A stretch of 64,000 nt of DNA. It comes from Hyphomicrobiales bacterium (lineage in GTDB: Bacteria > Pseudomonadota > Alphaproteobacteria > Rhizobiales > Rhizobiaceae). This document shows positions 9,445-19,000 of this stretch, in pieces (positions within the stretch are counted from its first letter, which is position 1; each line of letters opens with the position of its first letter). Under the pieces are notes generated by a model. That model ran no database searches, was not told where the DNA came from, and saw only the letters and a list, made by a program, of their open reading frames with translations. The translations under genes were made by a program, and so were the position numbers. Location of the stretch: the NCBI GenBank assembly GCA_900472675.1, contig UCJA01000006.1:284818-348817 (forward strand), written 5' to 3'.

Positions 9445-10215
9445 TTGTATTACCTAATCACCCATCTTCGAGTCGTTACAGCTTTCACAATGCGGGAAAT
9501 CTCGACTCGATACGGGCGCAGCCCCGGTGGTTATGTCTGGGCGTTCGTGGAACCTGCAGCGTATATTTTCATCATGTCATCTCTGCGGGAAGCCTTGGGC
9601 GGCCTTCCCGCAGAGGGTGACAGCTACGTCCTCTTCTTCGCAACAGGGTACCTCGCGTACATGCTATATAATGGTATGTATCATTACTTGGCTTCGTCAA
9701 TAAGCGGCAACAAGAGCCTAATGAGATATCCCACTGTGGCGCCGATCGATGCAGTCGTTGGACGGTTCATACTACAGGCTTTAACATCGGCTGTCGTGAG
9801 TACCGTAATTATTGCAGGTTCTTACTTAACGGTGAGGCACTCGACGCCGATCCAATGGGAATTCGTATTAGCAGCAACCGTTTTTGCTTGGATCTTGGCA
9901 CTGGGAGTGGCTTTTTTGAACATGGTTCTCTTTGTCAAATTCCCGATCTACGAGAAGCTTTTCGCAGTTGTATCACGACCTCTATTGCTACTTTCCGGCG
10001 TCTTTGTCATCCCAACTGATCTGCCTCATCCCATGAGCGATATCCTTCTGGATAATCCCATCACCCATGTGGTCATGTTATTCAGGGAAGGCTTTTATGG
10101 TGAAAACTGGTACGACGGGTTGGACATCTGGTACCTAGCAGTCTGCTCGTCATTGACATTGCTGCTTGGACTTGCGTCTTTCACTCTTTGGCCTGTAGCA
10201 CGGGAGCGAGATTAG
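9445..10215 (+). CDS. KpsM-like ABC-2 polysaccharide export permease
   Basis: A 256-residue membrane protein with about six hydrophobic segments and the ABC-2 permease look (TRYGRSPGGYVWAFVEP near residues 21-37, a late PLLLLSGVFV segment, and a loop before the last helix). The family forms the inner-membrane channel that exports capsular or O-antigen polymers together with an ATPase partner (KpsT type). No ATPase gene is in the window, so a host partner would be needed. A TTG start at 9445 follows GGAG by eight bases. It is the first cargo gene inside the proposed prophage left end and is AT-richer than the host flank. Confidence 0.8.
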   Translation: MYYLITHLRVVTAFTMREISTRYGRSPGGYVWAFVEPAAYIFIMSSLREALGGLPAEGDSYVLFFATGYLAYMLYNGMYHYLASSISGNKSLMRYPTVAPIDAVVGRFILQALTSAVVSTVIIAGSYLTVRHSTPIQWEFVLAATVFAWILALGVAFLNMVLFVKFPIYEKLFAVVSRPLLLLSGVFVIPTDLPHPMSDILLDNPITHVVMLFREGFYGENWYDGLDIWYLAVCSSLTLLLGLASFTLWPVARERD

Positions 10216-10302
10216 AGCGGAGCGGCACTCTAAAATCGCTATCTCCATTTACCGAACCTCAGCTACTGCTCACAACACGCACGCTGGACAAAGATACTTC
10301 CA

Positions 10303-10668
10303 ATGAATCCTAAGCAATTACTACATTTCTTGCGCGCGTCGGAAAGTTCGGTTGCAAGACTTAACAATGAACTCGCCTTATTGGCGGGGTTCAAGCGGAT
10401 CAACAATCCGAACCCCGCATCCAAGAAGAAGGCATTGTGGTTCGACATCAACGGGAAGGAATTGTCCCGCATGCCCGATTTTACCGGCAGCATAGATGAA
10501 GCACGGCACCTTATGGATCTATTATTCCCAGGCCATGCCGCAGCAATTTCGGAAAACAGTTCGCAATTTTTTGCGGTCCTCAACGATGGGCCACCTGCAC
10601 AAGGGGCGACTCTCCCGTTAGCTATGTGCATAGCGACATTAGATGCTTGGGTTCGCCGAATGGATTGA
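10303..10668 (+). CDS. Small phage-associated protein, paralogue of 24092-24466
   Basis: A 121-residue protein of unknown function. It shares order and motifs with the protein at 24092-24466: an N-terminal helix, LALLAGF near residue 25, KALWFD, then [11 protein letters not shown] and a C-terminal helix starting [11 protein letters not shown]. Such small proteins are common in rhizobial prophages, and the fold may be the phage ABA-sandwich type (guess). Its stop overlaps the end of a convergent acyltransferase gene by 30 bases. Confidence 0.6.
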   Translation: MNPKQLLHFLRASESSVARLNNELALLAGFKRINNPNPASKKKALWFDINGKELSRMPDFTGSIDEARHLMDLLFPGHAAAISENSSQFFAVLNDGPPAQGATLPLAMCIATLDAWVRRMD

Positions 10669-11517
10669 TTCCTCCTCTGCTGGCGTGGGCTCACCTGCCG
10701 GTGTCCTGATTGATTTGATATATCTAGCCCCTGCTCTGCGTATCGTGATGCATTCAGGCTCGAGAACAATCAGTTCTCCGCGATCCTTCTTATCTGAAAG
10801 CAATTCGAGGGCGGCATCGATGTTATGGTATGGAATTTTAAGAGATGCCGGCACAATGTAGTTCCACCACTTGAGCGAAAGCAGATGCTCAACCGTCTTC
10901 TCCGGAAAGCGTAGTCTTATCGTCTTCGCAGGAACTCCGCCAACAACCTCATATGGTCCGACATCTTTGGTCACCACAGCATTAGCGGCCACGACGGCGC
11001 CGTCGGCGATAGTCACACCCTGCCTGATAACAACGTTTTCACCAATCCAGACATCATTCCCGATCGACGTGCTCTTGCCGTTGCCCTCAAACCTGTTCTC
11101 GGATTCCCAGATTTGCGCAGCTGGATCTCCTTTGAAGTACCCCCCTTTGTATTGAAAGGGATGCACGCTGAGCCAATCTGTCGGGTGTTCTGGCGCCCCG
11201 ATCATCGCTTTTGCAGAACAGACAAACCGGCCGACTGACGTGTTTTTGATTAACCCCCCACCTAAGAACGACATAAAGCCCAAAGACACGGCGCCCACGC
11301 ACTTGGTAGTAAACACACGCGCTGGCCTTTCATATTGCAAGGAGCGGCCAATCTGAGTCAGATCCTCAATCCATAGCCCATGTTGGAGCGAAAGAGTTTT
11401 TGTGCCGGCGTTGCTTAGGTCCACCCAAATCTCCTCGGGATCAAATTGTCCAGCACCTCGCCTAAAAAGATAGAGCGAATGAGCTTGCCGGGCCCCTTTT
11501 AGCAGCGTCTTTGCCAC
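10639..11517 (-). CDS. Hexapeptide-repeat acyltransferase
   Basis: A 292-residue protein whose middle (about 90-215) is a left-handed beta-helix: [16 protein letters not shown], then [35 protein letters not shown], then [12 protein letters not shown]. This is the xenobiotic/CatB-like acetyltransferase type, which uses acetyl-CoA; the usual catalytic His could be in GAPEHPTDW. Additional N- and C-terminal parts are unlike the small family members. In this setting a sugar O-acetyltransferase acting on a surface polymer is the best inference. Confidence 0.8.
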   Translation of the reverse strand: MAKTLLKGARQAHSLYLFRRGAGQFDPEEIWVDLSNAGTKTLSLQHGLWIEDLTQIGRSLQYERPARVFTTKCVGAVSLGFMSFLGGGLIKNTSVGRFVCSAKAMIGAPEHPTDWLSVHPFQYKGGYFKGDPAAQIWESENRFEGNGKSTSIGNDVWIGENVVIRQGVTIADGAVVAANAVVTKDVGPYEVVGGVPAKTIRLRFPEKTVEHLLSLKWWNYIVPASLKIPYHNIDAALELLSDKKDRGELIVLEPECITIRRAGARYIKSIRTPAGEPTPAEEESIHSANPSI

Positions 11518-11624
11518 TATGGAAAGAGAGGGTCTAGATGATGTTCAGGTTCCTGAATCGTGTCCCATAGCGTGGTGTAGCTCTTTGCCCATCCACGGCA
11601 TACCTCGGCTTTGCCAGATGATTG

Positions 11625-11955
11625 TCAGCGTGCTACAGCAGGCAAGCTGATAAGCGGATCATCTCTCATTTCCAGCGTCATGTATTGGGATCGCTGGACC
11701 GTCCATTCGTCGTTCTGTTCGAACAGCAGTGCGCCGACGAGACGGATGATAGCATCCTCGTTGGGAAAGTTGCCCACCACTTCGGCGCGTCGTTTAATCT
11801 CGCCGTTGAGGCGCTCGATCGGGTTGGTCGAATGCAGCTTTGCCCATTGTTGCTCTTGAAACGTCATGTAGGCCAGCACATTGTTCTCGGCCTCGTCCAT
11901 CAGGTGGGCGAGTTTAGGGACCTTGGGCCTGATCTGATTGGCGACGCTAACTGTT
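11625..11955 (-). pseudogene. IS256-family transposase, C-terminal fragment
   Basis: The translation matches the last ~110 residues of IS256/Mutator-type transposases: PKVPKLAHLMDEAE, then STNPIERLNGEIKRRAEVVG and FPNEDAIIRLVGALL. An ATG at 11900 opens a 91-residue frame, but homology continues upstream in frame to about 11955, where it stops abruptly. The catalytic N-terminal and middle parts are missing here. A matching N-terminal fragment in the same orientation lies at 13194-13458. Confidence 0.85.
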
Positions 11956-12069
11956 CGCCCAGGGGCTGGTTAACCGTCTCCTATACGTGAGGCTCTGTGC
12001 AAGGTTACCTTACACTACCCTCGATACCTGCATCTCTTGAAACGGGTCGCCCGGGCTCTTGGGCGAACA
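11952..12069. repeat. Short segment bounded by inverted repeats
   Basis: The ten bases tgttcgccca at 11952-11961 recur inverted at 12060-12069, with weaker matching continuing inward. The roughly 118-base segment begins exactly where homology to the IS256 transposase ends. It may be a small non-autonomous insertion or an IS end; no protein is visible in it. Confidence 0.4.
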
Positions 12070-12095
12070 TTTGGTATAGAGTGCCGCATGGCACG

Positions 12096-13049
12096 TTAAA
12101 CTTGGGCTCCAGTCTGCGACATCGGGTGCTGCACGACAAACCGATAGCCGCCGGTTGTCTCGACAAGCCGTCGCATGTTGGCCGTGCGCTCACCCTTGTG
12201 CAGTAGTCGACGAAATGCCCACATACCCTTCGAAAGAGGCGTTACCCCCGAAGTCATATGACGCTTGGCGAAACGCGGCAGGCCCGGAAACAGCGTCATC
12301 TCAGCTTGCGCACGCGTTCCCGACCACTCTGTGTTTGGCGCCATCGCGACAATCTCGAAACCAGCATGCTCAAGGGTGCGGGCCGTCCCAAGATGAGTCA
12401 TATGATAGTAGCTGTCCATGTGGAACGGTTCGAGGAAGGCTACTGTACCAATGAAGATTCCGCCGGGCTTGAGTACCCGAAAAGCCTCTTCAATCGCGAC
12501 GTCTGGAAATGCCAAATGTTCGAGGACGGCGATGGAGATGATGAAGTCAAAGCTGTTGTCCTTGAATGGAAGCGCATGAGCATCGGCCAGCGCGTCCGGA
12601 CCTTCCCCCTCATAGTCTACCCCAATGTAGTTGAACCCAGTAACTTCTTTGCAGATGGTCTCGAAATTGCGGATGCCGCATCCCAGATCGAGCATCCAGT
12701 CGTCGCTCGATTGGGCTTTGGGGAAATAGGTGATCAGCTCAGGCGTTAGCCGATTTCCGTAAATCAGTTGCGGATCAATCGCGGACCAATCCCGCATCTC
12801 GCCGACCGGATTGGGGGGCAGCTTCTCAAACAAATTGGTAGGAGCCATGGGGGGCCCGCCCAGTTGGTAGATTACTGTCCGGGCGCGGGGAACCGCCAGC
12901 CGCAGGTCCCATTGATCCCTGGCGTCCGTCTTACGAAACACATGCCCGCAGGAGGCACAGCTGGCGGTGCCCGGCTGGAAGACAATTTCGCCGGCGCAAG
13001 CCGGGCAGGCGAGAAGGTGCTTATATAGTAAGGTCACTGCGTCCCCCAT
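12096..13049 (-). CDS. SAM-dependent methyltransferase with zinc-ribbon N-terminus
   Basis: A 317-residue class I methyltransferase. The N-terminus has CPAC at about residues 15-18 and CASC about 15 residues later, a Trm112-like zinc ribbon. The Rossmann core shows DLGCG (motif I), an acidic GVDYEGEG, then SFDFIISIAVLEHL and VLKPGGIF. This type often methylates sugars or lipids in polysaccharide loci. It sits between the two halves of a broken IS256 transposase and next to other surface-polymer genes. A perfect tandem repeat lies just upstream. The substrate is unknown. Confidence 0.85.
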   Translation of the reverse strand: MGDAVTLLYKHLLACPACAGEIVFQPGTASCASCGHVFRKTDARDQWDLRLAVPRARTVIYQLGGPPMAPTNLFEKLPPNPVGEMRDWSAIDPQLIYGNRLTPELITYFPKAQSSDDWMLDLGCGIRNFETICKEVTGFNYIGVDYEGEGPDALADAHALPFKDNSFDFIISIAVLEHLAFPDVAIEEAFRVLKPGGIFIGTVAFLEPFHMDSYYHMTHLGTARTLEHAGFEIVAMAPNTEWSGTRAQAEMTLFPGLPRFAKRHMTSGVTPLSKGMWAFRRLLHKGERTANMRRLVETTGGYRFVVQHPMSQTGAQV

Positions 13050-13054
13050 ACAAT

Positions 13055-13100
13055 ATACTTCCGAACCGAATATCTCGATACTTCCGAACCGAATATCTCG
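13055..13100. repeat. Perfect 23-base tandem duplication upstream of methyltransferase
   Basis: Bases 13055-13077 are repeated exactly at 13078-13100, only five bases before the methyltransferase start. The unit contains ttccgaa and ccgaatat. It could be a doubled operator or a replication slip in the leader. Confidence 0.8.
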
Positions 13101-13193
13101 CTATCTTTAGTATATTCAACTAAAAATCTCAATCAAGACAATGCCGATAATGACCTATTACGCTATGCCTGACATGCTTATAGCTTTGAACAA

Positions 13194-13458
13194 GATATCA
13201 ACCGAGCGTGTCGAGATACCCTGGATATAGCCTTCCCGAATCACAGCCGTCAGAGCCTTCTCGGCCATGCGGTGCGGCTACAGGAAGCTTGGGAAATAAC
13301 TGCCGGTCCGCAGCTTGGAATGCGCAGTTGGACGCAGCGCCCACTCCCAGCACATGAGCTTCTTAGCGGCAAAGCCGATCATCTCGCGCAGCAAATTAGC
13401 ATCGACGCTCTTCCCAACAAGCGAGCGCAGGTTCATCATATCGTCGGTCACCGGTGGC
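13194..13458 (-). pseudogene. IS256-family transposase, N-terminal fragment
   Basis: A GTG at about 13458 starts TDDMMNLRSLVGKS and DANLLREMIGFAAKKLM, the typical N-terminus of IS256-type transposases. After an internal deletion the frame resumes at SKLRTGSYFPSFL, followed by a stop where the family has LEPRR; beyond it [15 protein letters not shown] and QGISTRSVD can still be read. The rest is missing. With the C-terminal fragment at 11625-11955 it frames the methyltransferase. Between about 13101 and 13652 I see nothing else coding. Confidence 0.85.
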
Positions 13459-13652
13459 GTCCTTCAGGTGGTGCTTGACAACCCGACCATACCGGAAATC
13501 ACCGATGGCTATGAAACCCAGCTACACTACGCGCCGGGGCATGATCGTTCCTGTAAGATCATGGAATATCTCATTTGAAGCCATTACCAACAAATAGGTA
13601 GTGGTGTCGAAACAGACGAATGATCGAAAACTGCAGATAGAAAGCTATTGCA

Positions 13653-14585
13653 ATGCTCTTTAGAGTTACCATAACCACGGCTCTCGCCCTGGCGAGCTGC
13701 CTATCAGCTCTAAGCCTCTCGTACGCAGCCGAGCGAAAGGTTCGCTATGACCTCCCATTGACCAACCCATACACTGATCAGATTCTCGCGTTGAGCGGCG
13801 CAAAATATCTTTACCCACAGCAGGCATGCCTGGACGAAGCAGGCGGGCATCTCTTTGTGGTAAACGCAAGCCGTGGCGGTGGCGATCGCAGTCAATGGGT
13901 CGCCGTATACGGGTGGTCGACCGGTGATTTTCTCACTGTGTTTAAAGCAGGCGACGGCCTTGGCGAGACGTGCGTGGTAAGCCCTGGGAGAAGCGGTCGG
14001 CCAACGATTTGGATTAAGTCCAGGGGAAACAACCTTCTGAATTTTGACATATCGTCTCTTCCCCAGCCCTTGTCTGCACCTGCCTACATCCAGAAGCAAA
14101 AAGCTGCGGTTTTCTATCAGTCAGCGATGAAGAACGGACGGTGGTTTGCCGAGACTAAAACGCCCGGCCGAGATGTCCTTTCAATCCTTGACCAGAAATT
14201 CAGTGAGCAGACTTCTGTAGCACTTACCGACGCCAACACAAATGCCACTCCGCACGTCAAGAGACAGGCTATTGCAGTCTCCGATCATGGGATCGTCGGT
14301 AGCTACGGTTCAAATTTCATTGCAGGTCGCGCGCAGGCCCCGACGATGTACGGTGTGAAAGTTTTCACATTCCAAGGTCAAATTGCGTACGATGGCTTGG
14401 ACAGCCCGGAAAAGGTCATGTCCCAACTCAATTCACAAGGTGTGCAGACTGCGCGCTTGGAAAACGAAGGCGTTATCGTGACGCAGTCGAATGAGATCTA
14501 CACAATTGCAATTACTCAAGCAGCAAACACTCCCGCAGCTAAGTCAGGTGGACTGACGATCGTCCGCGAGCTAGGCACGCCTTAG
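13653..14585 (+). CDS. Secreted protein of unknown function
   Basis: A 310-residue protein with a clear signal peptide (hydrophobic stretch about 5-22, then SYAAER, cleavage near residue 26), so it is exported to the periplasm or beyond. The mature part shows short repeated beta-like patterns (HLFVVNAS, WVAVYGWSTG, PTIWIKSRG) that could form a propeller, but no family is recognised. It sits among surface-polymer genes and overlaps the end of the convergent GT29-like gene by four bases. Confidence 0.6.
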   Translation: MLFRVTITTALALASCLSALSLSYAAERKVRYDLPLTNPYTDQILALSGAKYLYPQQACLDEAGGHLFVVNASRGGGDRSQWVAVYGWSTGDFLTVFKAGDGLGETCVVSPGRSGRPTIWIKSRGNNLLNFDISSLPQPLSAPAYIQKQKAAVFYQSAMKNGRWFAETKTPGRDVLSILDQKFSEQTSVALTDANTNATPHVKRQAIAVSDHGIVGSYGSNFIAGRAQAPTMYGVKVFTFQGQIAYDGLDSPEKVMSQLNSQGVQTARLENEGVIVTQSNEIYTIAITQAANTPAAKSGGLTIVRELGTP

Positions 14586-15826
14586 GTCGCGCTCTTAAAT
14601 TGAGTTTCCCGGAAGTGTTCACCGTGCAGCAACTCAAGTCGCAGGATATAATCTTGCGGCTTGGTCACCAAAATCTGGGCAAGCGTCTTGTCAACGGTAA
14701 GAGCGCCATGTGCGACCACGTGCTTGGTAAAGCGGAAGTTCGAGATGAGATCGTGGTGGATGAACATGTGGGGATCCATCTTAGGCCGACGCGCCTTGTA
14801 ATTCTTGTCATGTGAAGAGAGCCACATATCCATGTTGAAGGCTTTCACGTCGCCCACTTCAAAACGCAGTAGGTCAAACAACATTCGCTGCAGGGCATTG
14901 CCGTGAGACTTGAAGAATACTGAGTTTGACTGGCGGTAAGCAGACCGCAACGTGGCTTGGACGTTGGATGCCCCCTCAAACTGAGACACGACCTCAGCCT
15001 TTTGAGGTACAGCATAAGCCAGGCTGGACAGTGTACTGTTCGTTCCTAAAACGACCTTTTTGAAGGCAGGATCTGTGTAGTAAGACACGTCCGTGCGTTG
15101 CCCAAAAAGGTCAGCCCGGTATTCCGCCTTGTCATGGTGATTGAAACGAACGACGACATCGAACGCGTCGATCTCTTCGCCATTTTTGGTTCCAGTGTTG
15201 ACTGGTCCTACTATCGCAACGCTTTTCCCGGAAAGGTACTCTTCAAACCGGCGATCGGAATCAGAGACCGTTACCAAGGACTTCTGGCGATAGCTTTCCT
15301 TGTCTCCGCTTGCAAGCGCTACTCCACGAAGAAGTGGTCGCGTCTCTCGGGCTGCTACCGCTGAAAGTTTCCCATGTATTTTGGGCAACTTGGAAATTAC
15401 TGAGAGCTCACCATAATCAGCAGCCCAAGATGCGAGGACCGAAAACTCAAGGGCTGTCAACGCAGCCCATCGGGAAGGTTGGGAGGCCAACTCCGAGGCA
15501 TGGCGTTTGAAAGTAGCGTCTACCAGCTGGCGGCACGAGTACGCGGTCACCAGATGCATCCTCAGCGTCAGCAGATCGTGCGCAATGAACCACGCATCCA
15601 TGTCATGCACCGGTCCGATAGCACCTAACAGGACTTCGACGTCCTCTCGAAACGCATCTAGGGAACCAAGAAACGATCGCGTTTGCAGCTTCTCGAGGTC
15701 GCCATCGTACCGCTCCATCGCGTTCACGACACGCGTCAGAGCGGCTTGGAGATCACCCTCGCGGGTCGCGGCGGCTCTAACATCTGATGCAGCGAGTTCA
15801 CTGTACCATTTTTTTGATATCAACAT
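14582..15826 (-). CDS. GT29-like (sialyltransferase-type) glycosyltransferase
   Basis: A 414-residue protein. After a helical N-terminal half, residues about 205-235 read SVAIVGPVNTGTKNGEEID then AFDVVVRFN, which resembles the sialyl motif L of GT29 enzymes (GNSG, then IDSHDVVIRMN). GT29 transferases move a CMP-activated sugar; bacterial members are often of unknown specificity. A FIHHDLISNFRFTKH block follows near the end. A TAGGTAGG precedes the start. It faces the TPR-TagF-GT4 gene and is probably part of the surface-polymer cargo. The donor sugar cannot be told from sequence. Confidence 0.65.
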   Translation of the reverse strand: MLISKKWYSELAASDVRAAATREGDLQAALTRVVNAMERYDGDLEKLQTRSFLGSLDAFREDVEVLLGAIGPVHDMDAWFIAHDLLTLRMHLVTAYSCRQLVDATFKRHASELASQPSRWAALTALEFSVLASWAADYGELSVISKLPKIHGKLSAVAARETRPLLRGVALASGDKESYRQKSLVTVSDSDRRFEEYLSGKSVAIVGPVNTGTKNGEEIDAFDVVVRFNHHDKAEYRADLFGQRTDVSYYTDPAFKKVVLGTNSTLSSLAYAVPQKAEVVSQFEGASNVQATLRSAYRQSNSVFFKSHGNALQRMLFDLLRFEVGDVKAFNMDMWLSSHDKNYKARRPKMDPHMFIHHDLISNFRFTKHVVAHGALTVDKTLAQILVTKPQDYILRLELLHGEHFRETQFKSAT

Positions 15827-16070
15827 GACCTACCTACTTGTCGAAGCCGTGGTCCTATCGCGATCGCGCAAGGGCATCAAGTGATTCGCAAGGCTCCAAG
15901 TAAACCATAGCAAGTCACTTCACATACGATGCCTACGGCTAAAAGCTGGCCTCGTCCGCAACTCGCCACAATTTGGCGACATCTCACCTTAGAGCTAGGA
16001 TGCAATCGATGACTCGTCTTGGGAGGGAAAGTCATTTATCGAGAACAAAATTGAAGAGCCAACAGTTAGA

Positions 16071-19000
16071 ATGCGAAAAATGAAGATGACCGTCGCTGAC
16101 ACGTTGCAATCACAGATAGCGGCAATTTCCAAGTCCAAAACTGTTAAGAAAACGATCACCTTTCTTCTAAGGCGCGGGCTGCAACTCAGCTCCTTATCGC
16201 AACGCGCCTTCCCAAACAGTCCGTTGGTGCTCGAATTCGCTGGTCGGTTCCTCCTCTACATGGATCAGCACAGCAAGGCCGTTGAGCCCTTGGAACGGGC
16301 GTCCCATTTGGCGCCAGGACGGGCGATCATTTGGGAGTCCCTGGCAAGCTCCTACCAGAAACTTAATAGACCTTGGCTGCAGCTGGAAGCCATGCAACAT
16401 GCCCTTCGATGCGGCCCAGCTACACCACACCGCCTCATTCGCCACGCTAGAATAGCGCGGAAAATGAACCGTCATGGCGAGGCGGCCGAAAGCTTTGAGA
16501 AGGCCATTGCATTGGTGCCACAGCGCATCTCCTGGAAGTTCGAGTTTGCGGAACTCAACCGGGATATGGGAAAGCCGGACGCTGCCCGGAAGCTGTATCA
16601 AGAGATCGAACAGCTCTCAAGCAATAGCTCGGTTCGAAGATTCGGCGTTGGTCACCTTTTACAAAAAGAAGGGCGCTGGGCTGACGCCGCTCTCGAATAC
16701 AAGCGACGTGCAGAAACTAGCGATGACGTCGACCTGCACTATCGCATAGCGCAGTCACTTGATTATTCGTACGAATGGTCCGACGCCGAGCAGTGGTATC
16801 GTCGCGCCCTAGCGGGAAAGCCAGATCCGCACTGGTACAGAAGACTCGGATTTGTACTGGAGCGCCAGAGAAAGTTCACTGAGGCGGAGTGGGCCTACAA
16901 GTGCTCCCTAGAAATGGTCGAAAACGCAGGCACGCGCTTCCGTCTCGGCTGCGTGGAAGCAGACCAGGCGAAGTGGCGAGAGGCTTCTGTCTCTCTCCTT
17001 AAATCTTTTAAGATTGAGCCGGGGACTCCATCGCATTCCGACGAGATGACCGAGGGCAGCGACGTTAGGCTGACAGACTTCGACCCCGTCAATTTGAAAC
17101 ACGCCGCGGATCAGGCGGCAAGCAGTCGGAATTGGCGGAAGGCAGCCAGTCTCTACAAGCTGGTAATTGATCGCTCCAGCGACCACAACTTTGACTTCTA
17201 CGTGAAAAGAGGCACGGCTCTTTACCACAGCGGTCAATTCGAGGCGGCGACACGCTGCCTGACCGAGGCAAGGATCGATGCCGTTCATTTTGGCATGGAT
17301 CATTCCGTTTTTAAACGCACCGCCAGCCGCAAGGCCCTCGAGGACTACTGCTATATGCGTGGATCTCTGCCATTGCAGGACAAGACGATTGTCTACGAAG
17401 CATTTGGTGGCCAATCTATGGCCTGCAGCCCACTTGCAATCTTCCGGGAACTTTTAAAACAACCGGAATTTTCCGACTGGCTTCATGTATGGGTTGTGAA
17501 CAATGCAAGCGTCGTTCCAGACGCGTTCAAGAACTTAAGGAATGTCGTTTTTATCCGGAAGAACTCGTTCGGGTATCTGAAATATCTTGCATCAGCCAGC
17601 CATCTTATCAATAACAGCACGTACCCTGCATGGTTTGTTCGTCGTGATGACCAACGTTATCTTAACACTTGGCACGGCACGCCGCTCAAAACACTTGGCA
17701 TCAAGATGAATGGTCGTTTCCTAGAGCACGCAAATGGTGCTCGGAACTTCCTTCAAGCTACGCATCTCATCGTTCCTAATGACCACACTGCCCGCAGCAC
17801 GATCGACGATTTCGGCATCAAGGGCCTAATCGAGCACAAGTTAAAGGTGACTGGCTATCCGCGGTCGGACCTAACGGTATTCCCTGCTCAAGATGCTTTG
17901 GAAGCTGCTCGCCAAGCGCTTGGACTCCAGCCTGGCTTGCCGGTACTTTTCTACGCACCCACCTGGCGCGGGACCCACAAAAACATCGATGTCAACGTCG
18001 ACCGTTTGCGCATTGATCTTCATGCGATGAAGTCGAAGGGATACCAGATCGTCTATCGTGGACACTCCATGGAGCAGACGGCACTGCAGGGTCTCAAGCT
18101 GGATGTGATCATCGCACCGCCAGAGGTGGACACCAGCGAAATCCTTGCGCTTACCGACGTCCTCGTTACAGATTACTCGTCTGTCTTCTTCGAGTTCATC
18201 CCTCGCAAAAAGCCAATAATATTCTACGCCTTCGATTTTGAAGAATACACCGCCGAGCGAGGATTTTACCTCGATATCCACCAAATGCCGGGTACGGTAG
18301 TCCGTTCTATCGATGCATTGCTGACTGCTCTTGAGAAGCCCATCATAAACGAGGTGGTACACGAACAAGCCATTGCCGAGTTCTGTGCTTTCGACGACGG
18401 GAATGCCACATCGCGGGTCATTGACTTCTTCATTCGAGGGAGTGTTCCGGCGCCGGCTGCAGACGATCAGAAGCGTATCCTGTTCTACGCCGGCCCCTTT
18501 ATGGCGAACGGCATTACGACGTCTTTCGTGAACCTTTCAACAGCCCTTACAGAGGCCGGACTTAATTGTTATCTGGGGATCGATCCATCTGCGATCGCTA
18601 AAGACGAAGGCCGAGTTACTGCTATCTCTTCCTTGCCGGAAGATGTTCAGCTCATCGGCAGAACCGGTCTGATGCCGATGACGCCAGAGCAGCGTTGGTT
18701 GGTCAATGCGGCGCTGACACTGAAAGAGATCCCGAACAGCAACATTGCGGAGGTCCTGCGAACAGCTTACGGCTTGGAGTATCGGCGCGTCTTTTCGAAC
18801 GCAAATTTTGAAAGTGTCATCCAGTTCGAAGGCTACAATTACTTTTGGTCTATCATGTTCGCCAACTCGGGGAACGAGCGCAAGGTTGCCTACTTCCACA
18901 ACGATATGTATCAGGAATGGTACACGAAGAACCCTGCGCTGGAATTCCTGTTTCGCACTTTTAGGGATTTCGACCGCCTTGTTTCCGTCAGTGCCGATCT

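Noticed and set aside
13055..13100. Possible CRISPR array
   Set aside because: Only two directly abutting units with no spacer; a simple tandem duplication. No CRISPR array was seen elsewhere in the window.
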